Translations under genes and position numbers: made by a program
Part shown: positions 19,189 through 26,633 of the stretch, in pieces
Position numbering within the stretch: the first letter of the stretch is position 1
Layout of the letters: the number at the start of each line of letters is the position of its first letter
Assembly: GCF_001691565.1 (NCBI RefSeq)
Contig: NZ_MAYO01000003.1
Location: forward strand, 744,001-808,000
Direction: 5' to 3'
Source: Microbacterium oleivorans
Lineage (GTDB): Bacteria > Actinomycetota > Actinomycetes > Actinomycetales > Microbacteriaceae
DNA: 64,000 nucleotides
Notes under the pieces: generated by a model
Told to the model about the DNA's origin: nothing
Database searches by the model: none
Seen by the model: the letters and a program-made list of their open reading frames with translations, nothing else

Positions 19189-21000
19189 TCAGCCGGTGAC
19201 GGGCAGGAGGGGGGTCTCCGAGCCCGACGGCATGATGCGGTAGTGCGTGAGCACCTGCGCCATCGCCTTCTTGAACACCGAGCGGTTGGCCGACGACATG
19301 CGCTGCTTCTTGGGCTCGTCGAAGACCGTCAGGACAACATACTTCGGATCCTCGGCAGGAGCGAAGCCGACGAGCGACGTGAAGTACAGGTTCTTCTTGT
19401 AGCCTCCGCGACCGTCGGAGATCTGAGCGGTGCCCGTCTTGCCTGCCATCCGGTAGCCGGGGAGGGCCACGTCATCGGCGAGCGTCCCCTGAGCGAACAC
19501 GTTCTCGAGCATGAGCGACACCTCCTTCGCCGTCTCCTCCTTGATGACGCGTTCCGGGGCGGCGACCTTCGGGTGGATGACCTCGCCGTCCGCCTTCGTG
19601 CAGGATTCGACGAGGGATGCCGGCATCCGGACCCCGCCGTTGGCGAATGTCTGATACGCGTTCGCGACCTGGACGGCGGTCACGGTGAAGGCCTGACCGA
19701 AGGTCGTGGCGTACTTCGTCTGGTTGTCCCAGGTGTCGGCGGGCCGGAGGATCCGTTCGGGTTCGCCGGACCAGCCCAGACCGTCGGCCTCGCCGGCCCC
19801 GAACTTCTTCAAGTAGTCGTATCGGGTCTGCGGATCGACCATCGCACCGAACTGCGACATCGCGACATTCGAGGAGGTCACGAGTCCGCCGTTGAGTGTG
19901 AGGTCCTGTGTCGCGTGCTTCTCGGAGTCGTTGACGACCGCGCCGTTCTTGAACACCATGCGGTCGGGAACCGTGACGGTCGTGCCCGGCGTGACGCCCG
20001 CCTGCTCGATGGCCGTCGCCGCGGTGACCGGCTTGAACGTCGAACCGGGTTCGAACGAGGTCCGGAGGAGGCGGGAGCCGCGGTCCTCGGACTTACTGGC
20101 GCCGGGGTCGTTCGGGTCGACCGAGTCCGTCTCGGCGATCGCGCGGATCTTCCCCGTCGCGACCTCCATCACGAGAATCCCGCCCCAGTTGGCCTGGTAG
20201 CGGTCCGTCTCCTCCGCGATCAGCTGCTGCATGTACCACTGCAGGTCCGAGTCGATCGTCAGCTTGAGTGTGCCGCCGTCGACGGCGGGCTTCTCGACGG
20301 CCGTGCCGGGGATCGTCACGCCGTTCGCGCCGCGCTGGTACTTGATGCTCCCGCTCGTGGGTTCGAGACACGAGTCCTGCAGCTTCTCGACGCCCTCGAG
20401 AGGCTCTCCGTCCGATCCCACGAACCCGATGATGTTCCCGGCGACCGCGCCGTCCGGGTACGAGCGCGAGGCGACTGGTTCGAAGGAGAGGAAGGGGATC
20501 CCGAGATCGTCGAGCTCTCGGAACTCCGCCGTGGACACGAGACGCTTGATGACCTGGTAGCGGCTTCCGGAGTTCTTCGCGTATGCGTCGTCGACGATCG
20601 CGCGGACCTCGTCGGCGCTCTGTTCGGTGACTTTGGCGATCTCGGCTGCGATCTCCGGCCACGTGACCATCACGGTGTCACCGGCGTCGTCCTTGACGAT
20701 CGCCCCGGTGTCGTCGCGGAGGGACATGCCCTGTTCGGCGAGGTGGGGGTCGATGACCACGTTGTACCGGAGCATGCTGGTGGCGAGCGGGTTGCCCTTC
20801 GCGTCGACGATGGCGCCGCGCGCGCCTTCGAGCGTCGTTGTCTTCTGCATGCCTTTGCTGAAGGCGTCCTCGACGTGCTGGCTCGCGTTGACGACCTGGA
20901 TGTCGATGAGACGGGCGACGAAGGCGACCAGCACGACCAGGACGACGGCGAGGGCGACGACGGTGCGACGGCGCGGACTGCGGGTTGCTCGAGTCGTCAT
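19189..21000 (-). CDS. ftsI: Septal transpeptidase FtsI (class B penicillin-binding protein)
   Basis: Septum-specific D,D-transpeptidase and beta-lactam target, partner of FtsW; 603 aa. One membrane helix lies at residues 14-30 after a basic N-terminus. The pedestal domain includes RGAIVDAKGNPLATS. The three penicillin-binding motifs are intact: STFK at 320-323 (nucleophile S320), SSN at 376-378 and KTGT at 521-524. No PASTA domain follows. It is transcribed after the FtsL-like gene and before murF. Confidence 0.96.
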   Translation of the reverse strand: MTTRATRSPRRRTVVALAVVLVVLVAFVARLIDIQVVNASQHVEDAFSKGMQKTTTLEGARGAIVDAKGNPLATSMLRYNVVIDPHLAEQGMSLRDDTGAIVKDDAGDTVMVTWPEIAAEIAKVTEQSADEVRAIVDDAYAKNSGSRYQVIKRLVSTAEFRELDDLGIPFLSFEPVASRSYPDGAVAGNIIGFVGSDGEPLEGVEKLQDSCLEPTSGSIKYQRGANGVTIPGTAVEKPAVDGGTLKLTIDSDLQWYMQQLIAEETDRYQANWGGILVMEVATGKIRAIAETDSVDPNDPGASKSEDRGSRLLRTSFEPGSTFKPVTAATAIEQAGVTPGTTVTVPDRMVFKNGAVVNDSEKHATQDLTLNGGLVTSSNVAMSQFGAMVDPQTRYDYLKKFGAGEADGLGWSGEPERILRPADTWDNQTKYATTFGQAFTVTAVQVANAYQTFANGGVRMPASLVESCTKADGEVIHPKVAAPERVIKEETAKEVSLMLENVFAQGTLADDVALPGYRMAGKTGTAQISDGRGGYKKNLYFTSLVGFAPAEDPKYVVLTVFDEPKKQRMSSANRSVFKKAMAQVLTHYRIMPSGSETPLLPVTG

Positions 21001-21004
21001 GTTC

Positions 21005-21613
21005 TCAGTGTGTGGCGGGGGTCGGAAGTCCGTCGGTGATGGACGGGGGTGTCGGCGTATCGGCCAAGAGCTTCTTGTCGATCGAGACCCCCGTGTCGAG
21101 GCTCGCCTCGGGGTCGGTGACCAGCGGAACCCCGGCGACGAGCGCGTTGGAGACCGCGGCCCGCGACAGCGCTTCGATCGACGATGCTTCGGACGCCCCC
21201 GTCTTCGGCCCGAGGGTCGCGCCGTCGCTCAGACGGATGTAGCTGGGCTCGCCGCCGGCGACCAGGCCGAGGGCAGCAGCGTTCGCGGCGAGGAACTGCG
21301 GCGAGCTGAGGCCCGCCACCTCGTCCTCGAGGATGTTCTTCTGATAGTTCACGTCGCGCTGCTGCGCCGTGAGGTTCTTCACCTCGAAGGCGTCCTGCGT
21401 CGTGACGATGGACAGCCCCATCTGCACCCCGGCGATCGCGAGCGCACCCGCCACGGCGATGATCCCGAACGCACGCCGGGGACGACGCCGCGGCTGCGCC
21501 GCGACGCTCCAGCCGGCGCGACCGACGGGTCGGAGAGCAGGAGCCGCCGAACCGAGGAGGACCTCATCGGACGCGGTGTCGGTGGCGGTGGTGGCCAGGG
21601 CCGAAGCGCTCAT
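21005..21613 (-). CDS. FtsL-like divisome membrane protein
   Basis: Small bitopic protein of 202 aa in the position always taken by ftsL, between rsmH and ftsI. A basic cytoplasmic stretch (RRRPRRAFG) precedes one membrane helix at about 49-67. A short coiled-coil region follows ([19 protein letters not shown] to about 110), then a Pro/Ser/Thr-rich tail. Sequence similarity in FtsL is weak everywhere, so the call rests on topology and place. The ATG at 21613 overlaps the rsmH stop as ATGA; only 4 nt separate its stop from ftsI. Confidence 0.75.
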   Translation of the reverse strand: MSASALATTATDTASDEVLLGSAAPALRPVGRAGWSVAAQPRRRPRRAFGIIAVAGALAIAGVQMGLSIVTTQDAFEVKNLTAQQRDVNYQKNILEDEVAGLSSPQFLAANAAALGLVAGGEPSYIRLSDGATLGPKTGASEASSIEALSRAAVSNALVAGVPLVTDPEASLDTGVSIDKKLLADTPTPPSITDGLPTPATH

Positions 21614-22569
21614 GACGCCTCCCTCACTCTCTCGGCCGCACGCAGCCGCACCGGGGTGGCACGGGGGTTACGGGTCTTCTCTTCGTCGGACGCCAGCTCT
21701 GCACCTTTGGTGAGGAGCCGGAAACGGGGGGCATGCTCGGGCGGCTCGATCGGGAGACCGGCGGGAGCGGTCGACCTGGTCGCTTCGGTGAACACGCGCT
21801 TCACGAGTCGGTCTTCGAGCGACTGGTACGACATGACGACGACCCGGCCCGAGACGGGAAGGATGCCGAGGGCCGCCGGAAGGGCCCGCTCGAGCACCGT
21901 CAGCTCGCCGTTGACCTCGATGCGGAGGGCCTGGAAGACGCGCTTGGCGGGGTGACCGCTGCGCTCGCGCTGGACGGCCATCGGCGTGGCTGCGATGAGG
22001 ATGTCGACGAGGTGCGCGGAGCGCTCGATCGGAGCCTCCTGCCGTGCGGCGATGATCGCCCGGGCGTAGCGGCCGGCGAGCTTCTCGTCGCCGTAGCGTT
22101 CGAAGATCCGTCGCAGGTCGCCCTCGCCGTACGTCGCGACGATGTCGGCTGCGGTCGTGCCGGCGGACTGGTCCATCCGCATGTCGAGCGGGGCATCCTT
22201 CGAGTACGCGAAGCCGCGGTCCGCCTCGTCCAGCTGCAGCGACGAGACACCGAGGTCGAAGAGGATGCCGTCAGCGTGCGGGAAGCCGGCACCGCGGACC
22301 GCGTCGGCGATGCCGTCGTAGACGGTGTGCACGAAGGTGACGCGGTCGCCGAAGCGGGAGAGCCGCTCCCCCGCGATGCGGAGCGCGTCCGTGTCGCGGT
22401 CGAGACCGATGAGGTGAGCGGTGGGGAAACGCTCGAGGAGGGCCTCGGAGTGTCCGCCCATACCGAGGGTCGCGTCGACGACGACGGCGCCGTCGTGCTG
22501 CAGCGCAGGAGCGAGCAGCTCGACGCAGCGGTCGAGCAGGACGGGGGTATGGATCTCGTCGTGGGCCAT
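21610..22569 (-). CDS. rsmH: 16S rRNA (cytosine1402-N4)-methyltransferase RsmH (MraW)
   Basis: SAM-dependent methyltransferase of 319 aa that modifies C1402 in the ribosomal P site. The N-terminal motif [13 protein letters not shown] is characteristic, and the SAM loop [20 protein letters not shown] follows at about 28-47. The [21 protein letters not shown] motif confirms RsmH. The start is ATG at 22569. It lies between mraZ and the ftsL-like gene, the universal order at the head of dcw clusters. Confidence 0.96.
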   Translation of the reverse strand: MAHDEIHTPVLLDRCVELLAPALQHDGAVVVDATLGMGGHSEALLERFPTAHLIGLDRDTDALRIAGERLSRFGDRVTFVHTVYDGIADAVRGAGFPHADGILFDLGVSSLQLDEADRGFAYSKDAPLDMRMDQSAGTTAADIVATYGEGDLRRIFERYGDEKLAGRYARAIIAARQEAPIERSAHLVDILIAATPMAVQRERSGHPAKRVFQALRIEVNGELTVLERALPAALGILPVSGRVVVMSYQSLEDRLVKRVFTEATRSTAPAGLPIEPPEHAPRFRLLTKGAELASDEEKTRNPRATPVRLRAAERVREAS

Positions 22570-22672
22570 GATTCCTTCGGTTCCGCCGGGCCCTCGACCC
22601 CGATCCCCATCCGCTCCGACCTGGCGCCGGGGAAGTGCGTCAGGGCGTGCGGCTGGGAGTCGCAGTCGAGGA

Positions 22673-23104
22673 TCAGAAGAGTCCCGGGATCACCTCCTGC
22701 TCCATGTCCGAGTACGTGTCCTCGTTGCTGTCGGCGTAGGCGTTCCACGCCTCCGCGTTCCAGATCTCGGCATGTGCACCGACGCCCGTGACGATGAGTT
22801 CTCGCTCGAGGCCCGCGTAGGTGCGCAGGTGGGGCGGAATGGTGATGCGGTTCTGGGAGTCGGGCTTCTCAGCGCTCGCGCCCGAGAGGAACATGCGCTG
22901 GAAGTCGCGCGCCTGCTTGTTCGTCAGCGGCGCTTCGCGGATGCGCTCGTAGACCCGCTCGAACTCCACCGAGCTGAAGACGTAAAGACAGCGTTCCTGA
23001 CCGCGCGTGATGACGACGCCGGGGCCGAGGTCGTCGCGGAACTTGGCCGGAAGGATGACTCGGCCTTTGTCGTCCAGCTTGGGGGTGTGGGTGCCCAACA
23101 ACAT
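22673..23104 (-). CDS. mraZ: Transcriptional regulator MraZ
   Basis: AbrB-like DNA-binding protein of 143 aa that controls its own dcw operon in other bacteria. The two conserved halves are visible: [26 protein letters not shown] at the N-terminus, and [20 protein letters not shown] in the middle, each with a DxxGR/DxxNR core. The frame opens upstream to 23149, but the ATG at 23104 gives the canonical MLLG start. Three 10-bp spaced AGTGG repeats lie 42-66 nt before it. It is the first gene of the cluster. Confidence 0.95.
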   Translation of the reverse strand: MLLGTHTPKLDDKGRVILPAKFRDDLGPGVVITRGQERCLYVFSSVEFERVYERIREAPLTNKQARDFQRMFLSGASAEKPDSQNRITIPPHLRTYAGLERELIVTGVGAHAEIWNAEAWNAYADSNEDTYSDMEQEVIPGLF

Positions 23105-23145
23105 CGCTCGGTCACCCCCTTCGTCCGGCCCGCTCCAGGATGACG

Positions 23146-23170
23146 CCACTTTACTCCACTTTCCTCCACT
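23146..23170 (-). promoter_or_regulatory. Likely MraZ operator: three AGTGG direct repeats
   Basis: On the minus strand AGTGG occurs three times with a period of exactly 10 bp, as AGTGGAGGAA, AGTGGAGTAA and AGTGG, ending 42 nt before the mraZ ATG. MraZ proteins in several phyla bind short G-rich direct repeats upstream of mraZ, so this is a strong candidate autoregulatory site. Confidence 0.7.
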
Positions 23171-23249
23171 CCGCGACAGTTCCGGGCATCCGGCATCCTC
23201 GGCGCACCACCGGGCGACGACGGAGCGGGCCCGGGCGTCCGCAAAGGCA

Positions 23250-23282
23250 CAAAAAAAGCACCGACCCGGAGGTCGGTGCTTC
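23250..23282 (-). terminator. Intrinsic terminator after the DUF3040 gene
   Basis: A 10-bp GC-rich stem (23257-23266 with 23271-23280) has a 4-nt loop, flanked on the minus strand by a run of seven T. It lies 30 nt after the DUF3040 stop and separates that gene from the dcw operon. Confidence 0.85.
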
Positions 23283-23311
23283 AGAAGTGGAGCGAGGTGG
23301 AGGGTGTCCGA

Positions 23312-23689
23312 TCAGCGATCGTCGTTGCGGCGGTCCCAGCGGTCGTTCATGCGATCCATGAAGGAGGCGGATGCCGGAGCGTTCGCCGTACGAGGCTTGC
23401 GCGTGCCGGTGGCGCTGCGCGCAGCAGCGGCGCCCTTCGCCGGAGTGAACGCGAGAACGACGCCGCCCACCATGACGACGAAGGCGATCACGCCGATCAC
23501 GATCAGCGATGTGGCCACGCCGACGACGAGTCCCGCGATGCCCAGCAGGACGATGACGGACCCGTACACGATGTTGCGGTAGCTGAGCGGGGCCGCCCCG
23601 CGGTCCGCGCTGACAACATCGGCGTCGTTGCGCATGAGATGGCGTTCCATCTCGTCCAGCAGACGCTGCTCCTGCTCTGACAGTGGCAT
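23312..23689 (-). CDS. DUF3040 membrane protein
   Basis: Small membrane protein of 125 aa, function unknown. The N-terminus MPLSEQEQRLLDEMERHL is the DUF3040 signature. Two adjacent membrane helices lie at about 47-90, and a basic tail ends the protein. The start is ATG at 23689 with GAGGGGG upstream; longer versions of the frame are antisense to the polyprenyl synthase. Mycobacteria also carry a DUF3040 gene (Rv2169c) just upstream of mraZ, so the position is conserved. Confidence 0.88.
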   Translation of the reverse strand: MPLSEQEQRLLDEMERHLMRNDADVVSADRGAAPLSYRNIVYGSVIVLLGIAGLVVGVATSLIVIGVIAFVVMVGGVVLAFTPAKGAAAARSATGTRKPRTANAPASASFMDRMNDRWDRRNDDR

Positions 23690-23737
23690 GCATCCCCCTC
23701 GGTTCGGTCCGTCAAGTGTACGCGTCCGCGCGATCAC

Positions 23738-23743
23738 TAGGCT
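23738..23743 (+). promoter_or_regulatory. -10 box for a leaderless polyprenyl synthase transcript
   Basis: TAGGCT lies 6 nt before the GTG at 23750, leaving no room for a ribosome binding site. Confidence 0.5.
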
Positions 23744-23749
23744 AGGCCT

Positions 23750-24844
23750 GTGTCCTCCTCTCACGACCCGATCGTCGCCGTTTCCCAGCGAGTCGAGAGG
23801 TTCCTCGGGGCGCAGCGCGAGGCGGCATCCGATTTCGGCGACGAAGCGCGCGCCTTCGTGGCCTCCGGGGCCGCCGCGGCGACCGGCGGCAAGGCCTTCC
23901 GAGCCCGCTTCTGCCTCGCGGGATGGCGGGCAGTCGCCACCGCGAACGGCGGCACTCCGAGCACCCCGGAAGAGGTCATCACCGCCTCCGCCGCGCTGGA
24001 GATCTTCCACGCCGCAGCGCTCGTGCACGACGATGTCATCGATCGATCCGACACCCGGCGAGGACGGCCTGCTTCCCACCGAGCGTGGGAAGCGGAGCAC
24101 CGCGCGAACGCCTGGGCGGGTGACGCCGATGAGTTCGGCCGGTCCGCCGCGATCCTCCTGGGCGACCTCCTCGTGGCGTGGAGCGACGACCTGCTCGAAG
24201 AGGGGCTGGCGGATGTCGAGAACCCGCGGGCGCATCGTGCACGCACGGAGTTCGCACGGATGCGCCGCGAAGTGACCATCGGGCAGTTCCTCGATGTCGC
24301 GGAGGAGTCCGCCTACGTCGTCGCCCCCGTCGACACGCACCCCGATCGCGCCCTACGCGTCGCCTCTCTGAAGTCCGCTCGGTACAGCGTGCAACACCCG
24401 CTCCAGCTCGGCGCCACGCTCGCGCACGCAGACGACGAGCAGTACCGGGCGCTGGCGGCGTTCGGCCACCCCGTCGGCCTCGCTTTCCAGCTACGCGACG
24501 ACGTCCTCGGTGTGTTCGGCGACAGCGCGGTCACCGGCAAGCCCGTGGGCGACGACCTTCGCGAAGGCAAGCGCACGCTCCTCATCGCCTATGCCCGCGC
24601 GTCGCTCGGCGCCAGTGCGCTCCGCGTGTTCGACGAACTCGTCGGCGAGCGGGACCTCAGCCCCGACCAGGTCGTACATCTGCAGCAGACGATCGTCGAC
24701 ACCGGCGCACTCGCCCGGGTCGAGCAGCTGATCGCCGATTGGGCGACCGAGGCCGACCGCGCCCTCCGTGGGGCACGACTCGGCCATGCCGCAGTGGGCG
24801 AACTGCGCGACCTCGCTCAGGCGGCGACGGTCCGCGCCGCCTGA
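23750..24844 (+). CDS. Polyprenyl diphosphate synthase
   Basis: Trans-isoprenyl diphosphate synthase of 364 aa that condenses isopentenyl diphosphate onto an allylic primer. The first Asp-rich motif is HDDVIDRSD at about residues 93-101 and the second is QLRDDVLGVFGD. The chain length cannot be decided; geranylgeranyl or longer, for menaquinone or carotenoids, are the usual options. The GTG start at 23750 is fixed by the promoter just before it. The mycobacterial counterpart in this position is idsA2. It is convergent with the Rv2175c-like gene. Confidence 0.93.
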   Translation: MSSSHDPIVAVSQRVERFLGAQREAASDFGDEARAFVASGAAAATGGKAFRARFCLAGWRAVATANGGTPSTPEEVITASAALEIFHAAALVHDDVIDRSDTRRGRPASHRAWEAEHRANAWAGDADEFGRSAAILLGDLLVAWSDDLLEEGLADVENPRAHRARTEFARMRREVTIGQFLDVAEESAYVVAPVDTHPDRALRVASLKSARYSVQHPLQLGATLAHADDEQYRALAAFGHPVGLAFQLRDDVLGVFGDSAVTGKPVGDDLREGKRTLLIAYARASLGASALRVFDELVGERDLSPDQVVHLQQTIVDTGALARVEQLIADWATEADRALRGARLGHAAVGELRDLAQAATVRAA

Positions 24845-24863
24845 CGGACAGGCATCCGCTCGG

Positions 24864-25208
24864 TCAGGCGAGCGTCTGCGCGACCCGTCGGACCTCGCTC
24901 TTGCGCCCCTGACGCAGAGCCTCGATCGGCGCGAAACCGATCGACTCCTCGGGTGCGAGAAGCCAGTCGATGGCCTCGTCATCCGTGAAGCCGGCGTCGT
25001 GCAGGACGATGATCGTCCCCCGGAGCGACGAGAGCGGCGCGCCGTCGACCAGGAAGACGGAGGGGACTCGCGGAGCCCCGAACCGGCGGGAGGCGACGAG
25101 CTGATGTTCGTCGAGCATCCGCCGCACGCGCCCGACCGGCTCTCCGGTCAGCTCGACCAGTTCGGGAAGACTCAGCCAATCAGTGGACACGGGCGTAGAA
25201 GAACTCAC
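24864..25208 (-). CDS. Rv2175c-family DNA-binding protein
   Basis: Small winged-helix-like DNA-binding protein of 114 aa. The N-terminal half (TDWLSLPELVELTGEPVGR) is a helix-turn-helix. The C-terminal half (DEAIDWLLAPEESIGFAPIEALRQG) is the Rv2175c domain. In M. tuberculosis the homologue is phosphorylated by PknL, which reduces DNA binding. Here too a Ser/Thr kinase gene lies close by, with only the LysM gene between. The GTG start at 25208 has GATAGT 6 nt upstream, a leaderless arrangement. Residues TPVST near the N-terminus could be phosphorylated. Confidence 0.85.
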   Translation of the reverse strand: MSSSTPVSTDWLSLPELVELTGEPVGRVRRMLDEHQLVASRRFGAPRVPSVFLVDGAPLSSLRGTIIVLHDAGFTDDEAIDWLLAPEESIGFAPIEALRQGRKSEVRRVAQTLA

Positions 25209-25214
25209 GGTTCC

Positions 25215-25220
25215 ACTATC
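25215..25220 (-). promoter_or_regulatory. -10 box for the Rv2175c-like gene
   Basis: GATAGT on the minus strand lies 6 nt before the GTG at 25208, matching the leaderless pattern seen at other genes here. Confidence 0.4.
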
Positions 25221-25283
25221 GCATCCGTTGCGCCGAGCATCCCTCATCGTCGCGAGTAACACCCGCCACATGCACCCCACTGA

Positions 25284-25313
25284 TTGACAGCAGTCACACC
25301 GGCGTGTCACGGT
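25284..25313 (+). promoter_or_regulatory. Promoter of the LysM gene
   Basis: A perfect TTGACA -35 box (25284-25289) is followed after 18 nt by CACGGT (25308-25313). Transcription would start near 25320 and leave a leader of about 40 nt that holds the AAGGA site used by the GTG at 25359. Confidence 0.4.
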
Positions 25314-25358
25314 TTCGGAGGGGAAATCGACGATCTGGGGCTGAACGAAGGAACACCT

Positions 25359-26564
25359 GTGTACAGGAACGACGTCATGCCCGCTGCCCTGCGCCACAGG
25401 AGCGCCCCCGCCGTGATCGGATCGATTGCGCTCTCGCTGTCGCTCATCCCGGTCGACGCAGCCATCGCCGACGAGCACGAGCGCTCGGCTCCCGAGCCGC
25501 TCTCAGCGAAGGTGCACGTCTCCCCCGCGGTAGCCGTGCGTGCTGAGGCTGTCGTCGGGACGCCCGCGGCGAAGAGCGCGGTCCGAACGCATGTCGTGGC
25601 CCGCGGAGAGACGGTCAGCGCGATCGCGGCGGCCAACCGCGTCCGCACGGCCGACGTCCTCGCATGGAACGGTCTCGGATGGCGCTCGGTCATCCATCCC
25701 GGTGACGTCCTCCGGCTCGGGCCGAAGGCGGAGAAGACGGACACCTCCCCCTCCCGAGCTGCCGAGACGTCGGCGTCCGCCTACACGGTCCGCTCCGGCG
25801 ACACGCTCTGGTCCATCGCCACGCGACACGGGATGAGCGCCGCCTCTCTCGCGCGTGCCAACGACCTGGGGTCCTCCTCGATCATCCACCCCGGCCAGAA
25901 GCTCACGGTCACCGCCCTGTCGTCGCCGCGCGCCGCGACGACGACCTCGCCGCGACCGGCGACGGGGCCCGTGCACGAGGTGTCGGCAGGTGAGACTCTC
26001 TGGGCGATCGCTGCCAAGAGCGGCACCAGCCTCGCGCGGCTGCTCGACGCGAACGGGCTCGACGAGGCATCCATCATCTACCCGGGACAGAGGCTCCGCA
26101 TCCCCACCGCTGCGGCCCCCCGTGCCACGGCATCCGAATCCCGGCCCGCACGGACGGCACTGGATGCGGAGCAGATCGCGAACATCCGCACCATCATCCA
26201 GGTCGGACGCGACCGGGGCGTGTCGCGAGACGGGATCGCGATCGCGCTCGCGACGGCCATGGTCGAGTCGTGGATCCGCAACCTCGACGGCGGCGACCGC
26301 GACTCCCTCGGCCTCTTCCAGCAGCGCCCGAGCGCCGGGTGGGGAAGCGAGGAGCAGATCCGCGACCCTCGCCGATCCGCGGCCGCATTCTTCGGCGGAC
26401 CCTCCGACCCGAACGGCGACCGCACGCGCGGTCTCCTCGACGTCGACGACTGGGAGGACATGGCCTTCGGCGACGCCGCACAGGCCGTGCAGATCTCCGC
26501 CTACCCGGAGAGGTACGGCCCCTGGAAGGACGAGGCCTACCGCTGGCTCGATCTCTACGGATGA
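25359..26564 (+). CDS. Secreted LysM protein with lysozyme-like C-terminal domain
   Basis: Exported cell-wall protein of 401 aa. A signal peptide or N-terminal anchor occupies about residues 8-37. Three LysM peptidoglycan-binding domains follow: THVVARGETVSAIAAAN, YTVRSGDTLWSIATRHG and HEVSAGETLWAIAAKSG. They are joined by Pro/Ala/Thr-rich linkers. The last ~130 residues (ALATAMVESWIRNLDGGD, LGLFQQRPSAGWG) resemble lysozyme-like or transglycosylase-like domains; E in MVES is the likely acid. It probably trims peptidoglycan. Start GTG 25359 has AAGGA 7 nt upstream; an ATG 18 nt later is possible. Confidence 0.88.
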   Translation: MYRNDVMPAALRHRSAPAVIGSIALSLSLIPVDAAIADEHERSAPEPLSAKVHVSPAVAVRAEAVVGTPAAKSAVRTHVVARGETVSAIAAANRVRTADVLAWNGLGWRSVIHPGDVLRLGPKAEKTDTSPSRAAETSASAYTVRSGDTLWSIATRHGMSAASLARANDLGSSSIIHPGQKLTVTALSSPRAATTTSPRPATGPVHEVSAGETLWAIAAKSGTSLARLLDANGLDEASIIYPGQRLRIPTAAAPRATASESRPARTALDAEQIANIRTIIQVGRDRGVSRDGIAIALATAMVESWIRNLDGGDRDSLGLFQQRPSAGWGSEEQIRDPRRSAAAFFGGPSDPNGDRTRGLLDVDDWEDMAFGDAAQAVQISAYPERYGPWKDEAYRWLDLYG

Positions 26565-26621
26565 TCACGCCTCCCCACCGAGAGGGGTGCGCCGTTACCC
26601 GGGCTCGCAGGGTCTGCTCCG

Positions 26622-26627
26622 TAGACT
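26622..26627 (+). promoter_or_regulatory. -10 box for a leaderless kinase transcript
   Basis: TAGACT lies 6 nt before the GTG at 26634. Confidence 0.5.
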
Positions 26628-26633
26628 TCTGAC

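Noticed and set aside
25209..25358. Possible c-di-AMP (ydaO) riboswitch before the LysM gene
   Set aside because: Such riboswitches do control cell-wall hydrolases in actinobacteria, and GGGGCTGAACGAAGGAAC looks faintly similar. However, the expected paired elements are missing, and a promoter at 25284 leaves a leader of only about 40 nt.
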